DNA from: Molossus alvarezi
Taxonomy: Eukaryota > Chordata > Mammalia > Chiroptera > Molossidae
DNA: 64,000 bases
Assembly (NCBI GenBank): GCA_037176705.1
Contig: CM073889.1
Coordinates: forward strand, 55,545,596 to 55,609,595
Direction: 5' to 3'
The notes beneath the pieces were generated by a model that saw nothing but the letters and a program-made list of their open reading frames with translations, was not told the DNA's origin and ran no database searches. Shown here one piece after another: positions 55,721 to 64,000 of the stretch. The first letter of the stretch is position 1. Every line of letters starts with the position of its first letter. A program made the position numbers and the translations under genes.

Positions 55721-56379
55721 AGGCTCTTGGAAGTCCAGCAGGGGCTGGAGGAGACTGGGTAGCCATGACTTCAGCTCTCCTCTTGCAGGTCTCACCAAGT
55801 ACTCTCGCTAGAGCCCTTGCTCCTGCTGTTCCCTCTGTCAGAACATCACTCTTCTTCCCCCCTGAAAAATTCCTCTCTCTTTTCAAGACCTTGCCCTGGT
55901 GGCCCCTTGGCCTGAGGCCATCCCTTACCCTAGTCATGGCCAGGGAGGACAGATGTGGCTGAATTAGGAGCTAGGAGGCCATAAGCAGGGGTGATATTAG
56001 TCTCTGGAATGGAACTTGGAAAGCTAAATTCCATGTGGAGGCTGACCAGGCAGAGAAGGCTAGGAGGCCTGAGGCCTGGATCAATTCAGGGGTAAGCTAG
56101 CATTGAGAGGGTCCAGGACCACTTTGAAGGGAGCTGAGGGTCTGTGGAATGGGGGTGAGGAGCCTCTTCCCATTCTACCAAGCAAGTCCTGAGGAAGAGG
56201 CCCCACCAACCCTTTGGCCCAAAGAACAAAATTGTCCTGGACACACTTGTCACCTCCTTATGCACACTTGACCCAAGGCTCCTCTTCTTCACTTTCCTCC
56301 TACATAGACATACCAGAGACACACAACCTGACAAGCCTTTGCTAGTACACACAAAGAAACACACACCCAGAGACAATAA
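55721..56379. other. Unannotated DNA
   Basis: No recognisable gene or repeat. Confidence 0.4.
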
Positions 56380-56575
56380 GATCCTTACACCTAGACATTG
56401 ACAGACACCTGGGACATGGAGACACCCACACCCCTTACACACCACATACCCAAATCAACACTTCCATCACCCGCCACCACAGCCACACCTATACCCCAAT
56501 CCCACCCCCACACCACATATCCACATCTACACCCCAATTCCACACACCCTCCCACACACATGAACTGCCAAGAGA
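56380..56575. repeat. C/A-rich low-complexity tract
   Basis: Imperfect ACACC/CCACA sequence, almost without G on the plus strand. Confidence 0.7.
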
Positions 56576-56619
56576 ACCGAGGCTGCCCCTGCTCTTGCCC
56601 TAGGCCCCTAGGACTTCCC

Positions 56620-56765
56620 TTTTACAAGACTTTATTTATCAAAACTATATTAACCCAGAAGCCTGTTTCTATCAGAGTCTCGATTCCAGGGACATTTCCA
56701 GATAAGCCTTATCTCATTGCTGGTGCATTAGCCTGGCTGGTCTGGGGCCTGCGAATCACAGCTGC
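56620..56765. promoter_or_regulatory. Candidate enhancer with palindromic GATA pair
   Basis: AGATAAGCCTTATCT at 56700-56714 is a perfect inverted pair of GATA sites around one base. Nearby are TTTATTTATC, CTATATTAACC and TCTATCAG. No repeat is recognised here. Confidence 0.35.
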
Positions 56766-56914
56766 CCCTCCTGCCCCAGCCAGTGGCAGGATGCCTGCCC
56801 ATGACTTCATTCTGGATGGGCAGGCAGGTGAGGGAGTGGAGCATGGGGCAGCAATGGACCCCTCAGTCCAAAGCAGAGCTCCAGGGGGCACCTTGTTCTA
56901 AGGATCCATCCAAA

Positions 56915-57060
56915 GCACTAGAGTCAGGAGGAACTCTACAGTTATTCAGAACCTAGGTTCAAATCCCAGTTCTAATTGGGGTAATGGCTGGGCCAGCTGA
57001 GTCTAGTCCCCCCCGCCTCTACCTGTGAAATTGGAGTGACACTTCCCAGGCCACCCCTAT
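56915..57060 (+). repeat. MIR SINE
   Basis: AGAGTCAGGAGGAACTC, ACCTAGGTTCAAATCCCAG, and ACCTGTGAAATTGGAGTG in MIR order. Confidence 0.65.
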
Positions 57061-57589
57061 AAGCAGATCCATGCGTATGATGGTGGCTGCAGTAGGCTTA
57101 GCACAGCATAGCCTGGGGATGGGGGCATAGTCCTCCAAACGCTGGGCGCTGGCCCCACCCCTGCCCACCAGCCCCACTGCACTTCCCCTTCAAAGGCCAC
57201 TGTGACCTAGCCCCACCTGGCTCACAGGCATTCAGGTTTCAGTGGATCCCAAAAGGCCACCTCCCTGCACACTCTGGGCAGCCTCTCCCTGCAGTACAGA
57301 TATAGGCTGCTGTCTCTTCCCCTCTGTACCTGTTTCCTCCACCTGAGCTCCCTCTCTCTCTTGGTTTTGAGGAGTGCTGACTTCAGGAGAGGTGTGAGGT
57401 GGGGAGAAAGGTCTGGGTTAATATGGGTACCCTCACAGAGATTCTGGAAAAATGGGCTGCCAGAATCTCTGGCAGTGTTGGGGCTGCCCGCACCACTCCT
57501 AAGGGGTTTGTAGGCCCATCATCTCTCAGTAGGGCTGTGGGTAATATGATGGCCAGCACTGTGCCCAGCTGACTGAACATCACCAAACA
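57061..57589. other. Unannotated DNA
   Basis: No recognisable gene or repeat. Confidence 0.4.
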
Positions 57590-57715
57590 GCTGCTTTTAT
57601 TCTTATTTGTACATGGGGTTACACAGGCACAGAGGTTAGGGCTTGCCCAAGATCACATGGCTAGTAAGCAGAGGGATCAGGACTAACCCAGGCAGTGGCT
57701 TGAGTTCACCTCATG
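57590..57715 (-). repeat. MIR SINE
   Basis: GGCACAGAGGTTAGGGC, TTGCCCAAGATCACATGGC, and TAGTAAGCAGAGGG in reversed MIR order. Confidence 0.75.
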
Positions 57716-57824
57716 TCTGCTCATATCCCCAATCCCATGGATCTGCCCCAGAACTAGCTCTTGCTTACTAAGCACCCCTCTATGCCCACTAAGAGGGGTG
57801 ACTCCACTGAGCCACATGACCCCT

Positions 57825-57905
57825 AACCTCGGAAAGAGAGACAGTGACATGGCCAAGGTCACACAGCCTGTATAGGGCAGAGATCTTCAGTTGAGCCCAA
57901 GCTAT
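57825..57905 (-). repeat. MIR fragment
   Basis: ACATGGCCAAGGTCACACAGC with decayed flanks. A second MIR close to the previous one. Confidence 0.55.
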
Positions 57906-58424
57906 TCTCTGTCCCAACTTGCAGGGATCCTCAGAAGAAGCTTGGTTGGAGGGGTTGACCTCACACATCCTTGTTGGTCTGGCTGGAACAGGGTACCCAG
58001 GGCTCGGGCCTCAGCCCCTCACACACTGAGGATGACGGTGGATGGAGGAGACCTCAGTTCTGACCATCTGTTCACTCTGAAGGACTGAGTGGCCATGGTG
58101 GGTGGCCAGCCCAGGACCTACTAACTGCAGGTGCTCACAGAGGCCTTTCCTGCTCCCCCAGGAAGAGATTGGGCTGGGGCTGCAGAGCCTTGCCCTGGAG
58201 TCCTACCTGGGAGCCCACTGCCTCCTAGAGCTAGATTGGCCTCACCTCAGTGGCACCATCTGCCCAAGGAGATGGTCTGCAGTGCAGGGGTGGGGGCTGC
58301 ACAAAGAGGGCCAGAGCCTGGTCCACAGTGTGGGGAGGGCCACACAACAGACCCAACTGATGTTTTTGGAGATGGTGTAGTCTGCAGCACCACTTCCTCT
58401 TTCCTCTCTGCCAAAAGCTCCAGG
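57906..58424. other. Unannotated DNA
   Basis: No recognisable gene or repeat; open frames overlap on both strands. Confidence 0.4.
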
Positions 58425-58660
58425 GCTTTACGTTGCCAAGTCATTTGATCGAAACCTGTCCCTGTTCATATTTTTAATGTCATTTTTACAAATTAAAGCA
58501 TAATGCACTGATTACCGGGATAAAAGGGTGGCCTCTACGTCTGTCTGGAGGCTAAATAAAGGAAAGTTGGAACATCTGTTCATCCTGCAGATGTCTTTAA
58601 AAGCTTTGATTTCCCCTCAGTCAATTCTGCCATTTCACCCTTTTCTGATGATCAATAGCT
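58425..58660. promoter_or_regulatory. Candidate conserved enhancer downstream of the gene
   Basis: AT-rich repeat-free block with AAGTCATTTGATCGAAACC, TTTTTAATGTCATTTTTAC, AAATTAAAGCATAATGC, TTTAAAAGCTTTGATTTCC and CATCTGTTC. Composition contrasts with GC-rich flanks. It lies about 0.5 kb beyond the poly(A) signal of the minus-strand gene. Confidence 0.35.
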
Positions 58661-59149
58661 TGGGCCTCAAGGTGCGGTGGTCTGTGGAGGCAGGAGGCAG
58701 AGGAGCAAGGGCAATGCTCACATTCCTTGGCTTGTAGCATGCTTCTGTGCAGGGCTGTCACTGGCCCTCACCTCCATACTCTGGGGGGAGTGTGGGTCCT
58801 AAACTCCAGGGCAGGGGCACAAAGACTCCTGGAGTTGAGATGAGCAACCCCTCTAGGCCAATGCCCTGAGCCGGTGCCCCAATGTTTCCTGACACCCCAA
58901 TGAGTGTCCTTCCTGGACTTGACTGCCCAGAGAACCCCCATGTACCCTGAAGGCCCAGGAGATTCTGGAGGCCACCCAGTCTAGTAGATGCGGAGGTCCA
59001 ACATCTTGTGGACTTCTCAGCCCACTGGGCTCTGAGTTGGAGTCCCTTCCCCAGCCCCCCTTGCAGGAGCCCTGGTTGTTCCCCTTACATTTATGGATGG
59101 TAGGGGTAGGGGAGTCTTCAGATGAAATCACAGAGATGAGCGGTGGGGG
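58661..59149. other. Unannotated DNA downstream of the gene's cleavage site
   Basis: No recognisable gene or repeat. Confidence 0.4.
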
Positions 59150-59488
59150 GTGAGGGGCATCATGTGACATTTATTCACAGCTGGCAAGTACAGGGTTGCC
59201 TGATGTCTGGGTCCCTCTGAGGACCAGTGAGGCCCTCAGTGGCCACCAGCTGGGCAGCCTGGGAGATATTGACCACCAGCTCTCCAGCTGAGTCCCATTC
59301 TTCCTTGGGTGCTGTCCTCTAGCAGGAGGGTGCAGGGGTGGAGGGACACTGCCTCCTGCTAAACATCAGGCCTGTGGACCTGCTGCCTGCAGAGCTGGGA
59401 GAAGAGATTGCAGGAGGTTGAGGCACGTCTGGTTGGGCATTTGGCACTGTGGCCCAGCCTGAGCCCAGGCAAGGTGGCCTGGAGTCAC
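59150..59488 (-). other. 3' UTR of the minus-strand gene
   Basis: Follows the stop codon at 59489-59491 and extends about 315 bases to AATAAA at 59170-59175, with cleavage expected 10-30 bases further. No repeats interrupt it. The end position is an estimate. Confidence 0.6.
59170..59175 (-). terminator. Canonical poly(A) signal AATAAA
   Basis: On the minus strand the context is GTGAATAAATGTCAC, correctly placed about 315 nt after the stop codon of the terminal exon. Confidence 0.6.
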
Positions 59489-59679
59489 TCAGGGAGACTG
59501 GACCATATGCTTGTGGGTGTCAAAGACATAACGCTTAAAAGACAGGCTGAGTGTCACATGCTGCGTAGGCTCTGGCCGCTCCACACCCTCCTCCTGCTTG
59601 GCCACCTCCCCTCTGCTGGCCCGACTCCGCTTCTTGAGTGCTGGTGTCAAAATCTTCTTGGACTCAGGGCTGAGGCCAC
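59489..59679 (-). CDS. Terminal coding exon of an unidentified nuclear-type protein
   Basis: Coding part of the last exon. On the minus strand a strong acceptor (TTTCCCTCTGTGCCTTGCAG) precedes 191 nt that stay open in one frame and end in TGA at 59489-59491. The first two bases complete a codon begun in the previous exon. The C-terminal tail has a lysine/arginine stretch (SKKILTPALKKRSRASRG), likely a nuclear localisation signal, then an acidic patch and the ending SLSFKRYVFDTHKHMVQSP. I do not recognise the family. Other frames are closed. A 3' UTR with AATAAA follows, which strongly supports a real transcript end. No start codon is needed here, as this is an internal-to-terminal exon. Confidence 0.65.
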
Positions 59680-60148
59680 CTGCAAGGCACAGAGGGAAAG
59701 GCTGTCACTCTGCCACACCTCAGCCTGCCCACTTGCCACCCTGATGGGCACCTGTACTGGCTCACCATCATACTCCCTTAACCTGAGCCAGAACCGCAAG
59801 CTCCTTTGTGCTTCCCTCCCCGGCCAATGGACCCCTGAGGCCTGAGTTGCACTTCACCACCTAAATCCCTGCATGCTATCTTCTCCCCCTGTGCTAGTGC
59901 ATCCTACTGGTCCATCCAGCTTGGAGCTCAGCAGGGATTCCCATTTTGTTTTCTGGGTCCCTTGCCGACCCATGCACCCTGCTCAGGCCCCTACAGGGAT
60001 CAACCCTATACCTGGTGGACATGTCCTTCCTCTGCTCTAAATGGTTCTGTTGCTTTCCAACACATTCATGTTGAGACCCACATCCTAAAACTGAGGCCCA
60101 CTGGCCTAGGTGTTCCCCACTCTCTGCCCCATGGTCTGGGAGGCTAAC

Positions 60149-60299
60149 CTCTGCCAACGACATTGTGGGCTCCCATGTTCTCTGGTCTTTCATTGAGTTT
60201 AGCAAATGGGAGCACTAGCATATCAGAGGGGTGGAGGAGACAGCAGCTGGGTGTTGACCCCACTTCTTTGGCCAGAATTTCTGTTGGGGGTTCTTCTCC
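60149..60299 (-). CDS. Penultimate coding exon (predicted), same gene
   Basis: 151 nt between an acceptor (ACATCTTCTATGGCCCAG) and a donor (GGCAGAG/GTTAGC). It enters in phase 0 and leaves in phase 1, exactly what the terminal exon needs. It encodes 50 residues without a stop, including PSDMLVLPFAKLNERPENMG near the end and GEEPPTEILAKEVG at the start. A shorter version starting at 60214 after a CTAG acceptor is possible. No recognised domain. Confidence rests on phase agreement and splice signals, not homology. Confidence 0.5.
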
Positions 60300-60459
60300 C
60301 TGGGCCATAGAAGATGTTATCCCTCTGCCCCCAGGCATCCTTGCTTCCCACCATGTCTTACCAGCTCCTTTGCCTGCTGACACCTTGGTACAGACCCTCT
60401 TCACTCCCTCCAGCCAAACAGCTGAGCAGAAACCTGTTTCCTGCTGACACCTAATGCCC

Positions 60460-60650
60460 ACCTGACTGTTCCAGCCCCACTACTATTTCCCTACAGCCTT
60501 GAGGAACACAGGGCTGTTCCTAGGCTTCCATCACACTAGAGCCTGTGCATATACTGTTCCCTCTGCCTTAAATACCTTTCCCTTCCTGTCCCAATAATCC
60601 TGAAACACTAAGCTGTAGTACTCTTTCTCGGGGGCTTGTCTTGATGAGGA
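60460..60650 (+). mobile_element. L2 LINE fragment in intron
   Basis: CTTGAGGAACACAGGGCTG, CATATACTGTTCCCTCTGCC, and TAAATACCTTTCCCTTCC follow L2 order. It lies in the intron between the exons at 60149-60299 and 61028-61086. Confidence 0.55.
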
Positions 60651-61027
60651 ATCTGTTTGGTGGCAATACCATGCAGCCTCCTCGTGGGCTGCTGGTCCAG
60701 ACAAGACCACCTGGCTGGCCCCCATCTCAGCTCGACATCAGTGGAGTGTCCTGAAACAGCCACTCACCCTTGTAAGCACCACAACCCCACTAGGGGGTCC
60801 TGGAGGGAGCAAGTTGGCAAGGCTGTGGCAAGGCTGAGCTGAGGAGGGCACCATGAGATGGGCACGGGGCAGGGAGGTCCAACAGGTGGCAGTGGCTGGG
60901 ACTTCTACCGGGGGAGCTGGGTATGAAGCCTTCATAATCTGGTGAGGGGCAAGTGGGGAAGAGCCTAGCCTACACCCCACTTGCCAAAACACGGTAGGCC
61001 TCTGCATCCCCCAGAAAAGGCACTCAC

Positions 61028-61086
61028 TTCTGATTTCCTCAGAACAGTTGCATCAGCCAGTGGTTTTAGAGGCTGGGTGTCCAGAG
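61028..61086 (-). CDS. Predicted internal coding exon, same gene
   Basis: 59 nt with acceptor TTATCCCCAACTTCCTGCCAG and a consensus donor AGAA/GTGAGT. Only one frame is open. It encodes LDTQPLKPLADATVLRKSE, enters with two bases completing a codon, and leaves in phase 0, which matches the next exon at 60299. The other two frames contain stops. No family is recognised. Confidence 0.45.
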
Positions 61087-61161
61087 CTGGCAGGAAGTTG
61101 GGGATAAGCACAAGTCAGAGGGCTCCCCTCCTTGCATGCCCTACTCTATGTCTGCTGGCAC

Positions 61162-61204
61162 CTGAAGGGGTTCCTTCCTGGCCCCAGTCTTGCCTGGGTG
61201 AGCT
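61162..61204 (-). CDS. Predicted short internal coding exon, same gene
   Basis: 43 nt between acceptor TAGCTTCTGTTCAG and donor CTTCAG/GTGCCA, separated from the next exon by a 75-nt intron. It reads SSPRQDWGQEGTPS in phase 0 and ends in phase 1, which again fits the next exon (GCT, Ala, at the junction). Short size, a weak donor and a small intron make this the least certain of the four exons. Further upstream exons were not found; they may lie beyond the window. Confidence 0.3.
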
Positions 61205-61359
61205 CTGAACAGAAGCTAGCCACGGAGCTTGGGCATCAAGTTTCAGTGCTGAGAGGATCTGGCCTGGTGGATCTCAACCAGACAGGGAGTGCTGAGTGGC
61301 AGGGCAGGCAGGTTAGCTCTTGCTTAAACAAGGCACTCCATGCTGTTTGCTGAAGATTT

Positions 61360-61515
61360 CAGCAATCCTTTCATTTGCAGATGAGAAATCGGAGCCTCCA
61401 GGGAGCAGTGACTCATTCAAGGCCCCACAGTGAGCTGAGAAGAGCCAGCATTTGATCCCTGGACCTGCATCTGATGGTAAATGCAGGCTACTGCCCTCTA
61501 GCTCATCACTACAGA
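61360..61515 (-). repeat. MIR SINE
   Basis: TTTCATTTGCAGATGAGAAATC, AAGGCCCCACAGTGAGCTG, and CCAGCATTTGATCCCTGG in reversed MIR order. Confidence 0.7.
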
Positions 61516-61731
61516 AGGACTCCACCTTCAGCAGATTCCTAAAACTGGTTCTGCAGGGAAATGGGGGCTGTGAGAGCATCTTATACTGGCCCTGCAGCTC
61601 CTGAACACTTAAAAAGGTGGCCAGGAGAATGGTTCAAGGGATATCCGTAGCATCGGTAAAGAACAGCCCTACTCACTGCAGGAAGCACTTAGTCTTCCTC
61701 TTTACAGGCAGCCATTAAGAAGCCTGCATTA

Positions 61732-61984
61732 GCCTTGGCCAGTTTGGCTCAGCGGTTAGAGCGTCGGCCTGCTGTCCGGAGAGACCTGGGTTCAGTTCCC
61801 ACTAAGGGCACGTACTTCGGTCGCAGTTTGTCCCCGGCCCTGGTTGGTCGTGCGGGTGGCAGCCACTCGATGTGTCCCTTCACGTCGATGTTTCTCACTC
61901 TCTCTCCCTTCCTCTCTCTCCCTCCCACTCTATCTGTACAAAAAATGGAAAAACATCCTCGGGTGAGGATAAAAAAAAAAAAAA
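61732..61984 (+). mobile_element. VES SINE, young-looking copy
   Basis: CpGs remain (GTTAGAGCGTCGGCC, GGCACGTACTTCGGTCGC, TTCACGTCGATG). The ATCCTCGGGTGAGGAT hairpin sits before the poly(A). Perfect 15-bp duplications AAGAAGCCTGCATTA lie at 61717-61731 and 61985-61999. Closely similar to the copy at 24085-24338. Confidence 0.96.
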
Positions 61985-61999
61985 AAGAAGCCTGCATTA

Positions 62000-63599
62000 C
62001 CTGGGAAGCCCAGGACACACAGCTGATGTTAATGGAGATCTAAGATGCTACAGGCCTTGGGGATCTGTACCAAAGGGAGGTGCCTTCCAGCAAGGTATCT
62101 AATCACAGGCTCCATACCCTGTTGGTCTGTGCTCCTCTGGGATGAAGTGCAGGGCATGGAAATGGCCCTGGGCCAGCCTTTATGAGGAAGGGCCAGGCCT
62201 GCAGGTATCTGGCCTTTCTTTTGCAAACAGAGAAGGTGGCTGGCACCAGACACCGACAAATGACATGGGCAGCCTGTCTCCCTCTGGTGCCCGGAGGTCT
62301 GATGGCTGAAGAGGAAAGGGGCTCCCCAGTGTCTGTGTCTGGCTGGGAGACGGGTGTGGTCCAATTGGCAGCCCATCTTGCCTGAGATGGCTCTTGTTAC
62401 ATATAGTACATACCTCCTATTGCTCAAAGGCAGAGCCAGAAAATCTATCTGGCACTGGTAAAGATGTGGCCATTTAGTTGTTCTTCTGAGATGGCCAGGC
62501 TTGTTTTCCACTGCTCCATTCCAGGGCAGCCTGGACACAATGCCTAGAACACCTGATCGATATAGACTTGTCCGCCAGGGCTATTGGGCTGTTTGGATTC
62601 ATGGCAAATGTCACCAGGAACTGCTTTGTTCACAGTGGTCTTTTTTTTTTTTTTCTTAGCCAGTGGCAAATGGAGGGAAGTAAAGGGCAGGTCAGAGTAT
62701 AGACTCAGTGGCACTCAGCCCTGAGCCATGCTGAGCTTCTTCCAACCTGACCCTGGCCTTTCATTTGAAAAATTGCTCCAGGACTGGGAAACACTGGTGG
62801 TGAACATTGCAGACCAGGGCTCACCCTGACAAAGTTTACTAATCTGAGAAGGGGCAGACAATAATCAAGCCAGCAAGATAATCCAGATAGTCACCAGACA
62901 ATCAAGGAAACAAAACCACAGTGTCCCTGGGAGCAGACGGTGGCCAGATACCATGTGCCAAGGGCAGACTTCTTTGAGGAAGAATGCTGGAACTGGGACC
63001 AGATGTCATGGGGTCAGCCACATGGAGATCTTGAGCAAGGGACTGCAGCAAAGGGAGTGTAAGTGTTAAGTCCTAGGCTGGAATGAGTGTGATACTCAAG
63101 GATGGATGAAGGTGTGTGGCCCCCTACATACCACATCCATAAGGCACCTCATGCGCCCTGCTCTGCAGGGGCCAAAACAGGGAGGTTCCTGGAGACCTGC
63201 AGGAGTCATGCACCAACTTGGGGGTCAGAGTGGTGAGGTTAGGGGCCAAGCCCATCTGCCCAGTGTCCCCCAGTGGTTCCTGAGCATTTCTTGTAGGCCT
63301 TGAGGACACAGGCAAGCAGGACTGTTCCATTCCTTCCTCTGGGAGGTCATGTGGGCTGAGCAGCAGTGTGTGGCCCTCCTGGGATGGCTCTTGGTCTCTG
63401 GCTTCTGTGCCCTTCTTTTCCCATGTGACATGGCCCATAGTGGATCTTGTACTGTCCCCTCAATCCAACACACCAGGCATACTCCTAACTTGGGCCTGTG
63501 CATTTGAAGATTCTTCCCCCAGGAGCTCCACTGGCTTTCAGGTTTACCTTCTTTGAATCACTATGGAAATGTTACTTTCTGGTGAGGAAACTGACTGCC
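62000..63599. other. Unannotated DNA, possibly intron or upstream part of the gene
   Basis: No repeat is recognised apart from a T-run at 62641-62654. Exon-like fragments (minus, about 62541-62635, reading HESKQPNSPGGQVYIDQ; plus, 63173-63236) have open frames but poor splice sites or phases that do not join the gene. None is called. Confidence 0.3.
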
Positions 63600-63805
63600 C
63601 TGACTACTCCTACTCCACTCTATTTTCCATAGCTATTATCACCTTCAAACATACGCTATTATTTTCTGATTTGATGTTGGTTGTCTGCCCCTGCTAAAAT
63701 ATAAATCCTCCCTGACAGGAATTTTTGTCTCTCTATTCACACTATAAGCCCAGTGCCTAGAACAATTTCCTATAGGTGCTCAAAGAATATTGCTGAATGA
63801 ATCAC
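63600..63805 (+). mobile_element. L2 LINE 3' end
   Basis: CCTCCCTGACAGGAATTTTTG, AAGCCCAGTGCCTAGAAC, and TGCTGAATGAATCAC follow the L2 3' end. Confidence 0.7.
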
Positions 63806-63859
63806 TACTGGATAAGGACCCACTGGGCAAGAACCAGTTGCTAAGCTTCCCAAATGGTC

Positions 63860-64000
63860 ACAGCATGGACCCAGCAATCCACTTCTAGGAATTCAGTCCT
63901 ATTAAGCAAACTGAGATTTGTGTCATCACACTATGAAGTACCTAATCTTCACAACAACACAGTGTGGAAGAAACAGGCCCAGAAGAATAGTAACTGGCCC
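63860..64000 (+). mobile_element. L1-like fragment at window end
   Basis: GACCCAGCAATCCACTTC and TAGGAATTCAGTCCTATTAAG resemble an old L1 ORF2 3' region. The last 60 bases may be MIR. Truncated by the window edge. Confidence 0.4.

Noticed and set aside
60761..60792. 32-nt minus-strand exon between good-looking splice sites (CTCCCTCCAG and AAGG/GTGAGT)
   Set aside because: Inserting it breaks the frame: its only phase that would fit the next exon contains TAG. The other exons join correctly without it.
63173..63236. Plus-strand exon-like segment (CTGCTCTGCAG to GTGAGG)
   Set aside because: It is open in one frame but isolated, with no partner exon, conserved motif or phase support.

Overview
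This is mammalian nuclear DNA, from a bat. The main evidence is 15 copies of a tRNA-derived SINE with a pol III A box, a B box, a CT-rich tract and an A-rich tail. I recognise it as the VES family of yangochiropteran bats. The background is typical of placental mammals: MIR, L2, MLT1 LTRs and old L1M fragments. I cannot narrow the species to a family. No Helitron was seen, which mildly argues against a genome as Helitron-rich as Myotis, but 64 kb is a small sample.

Layout. 1-15.4 kb is intergenic or intronic DNA with VES, L1M, MLT1 and L2 remnants, a small Tigger-like DNA transposon, and AT-rich blocks resembling conserved regulatory DNA. A CpG island with an 8-bp GC-rich tandem repeat lies at 15.5-15.9 kb and is the only promoter-like CpG island outside a transposon. 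16-28 kb is again non-coding, with L2, MIR, L1M and VES. 28.1-47.8 kb is one 6.5-kb L1 expanded to 19.7 kb by nested insertions: a solo LTR, five VES SINEs, a rearranged L1 carrying a large inverted repeat, and two HAL1 elements (L1-like elements with ORF1 and no ORF2), one inside the other. Target-site duplications (TSDs) support most of these insertions and give their order. 48-59 kb is mostly non-coding with several candidate enhancers. 59.1-61.2 kb holds the 3' end of a protein-coding gene on the minus strand: a terminal coding exon, a 3' UTR with AATAAA, and three upstream exons with compatible reading phases. I do not recognise the protein.

The most notable object is the inner HAL1 (40134-42430, minus). 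It appears full length, with a CpG-rich 5' UTR starting in a joined ETS/YY1 motif, an uninterrupted 313-codon ORF1, a G-rich 3' UTR, a poly(A) tail and TSDs. It sits inside an older HAL1 with the same ORF1-to-3'UTR organisation, so this ORF2-less design was propagated as a family. Its 3' UTR resembles that of a neighbouring ORF2-bearing L1, which suggests how it could borrow L1 reverse transcriptase.

No CRISPR, rRNA or functional tRNA gene was seen. Almost all short open frames are chance or lie in repeats. Repeat family names come from memory of consensus sequences, not from a database search.
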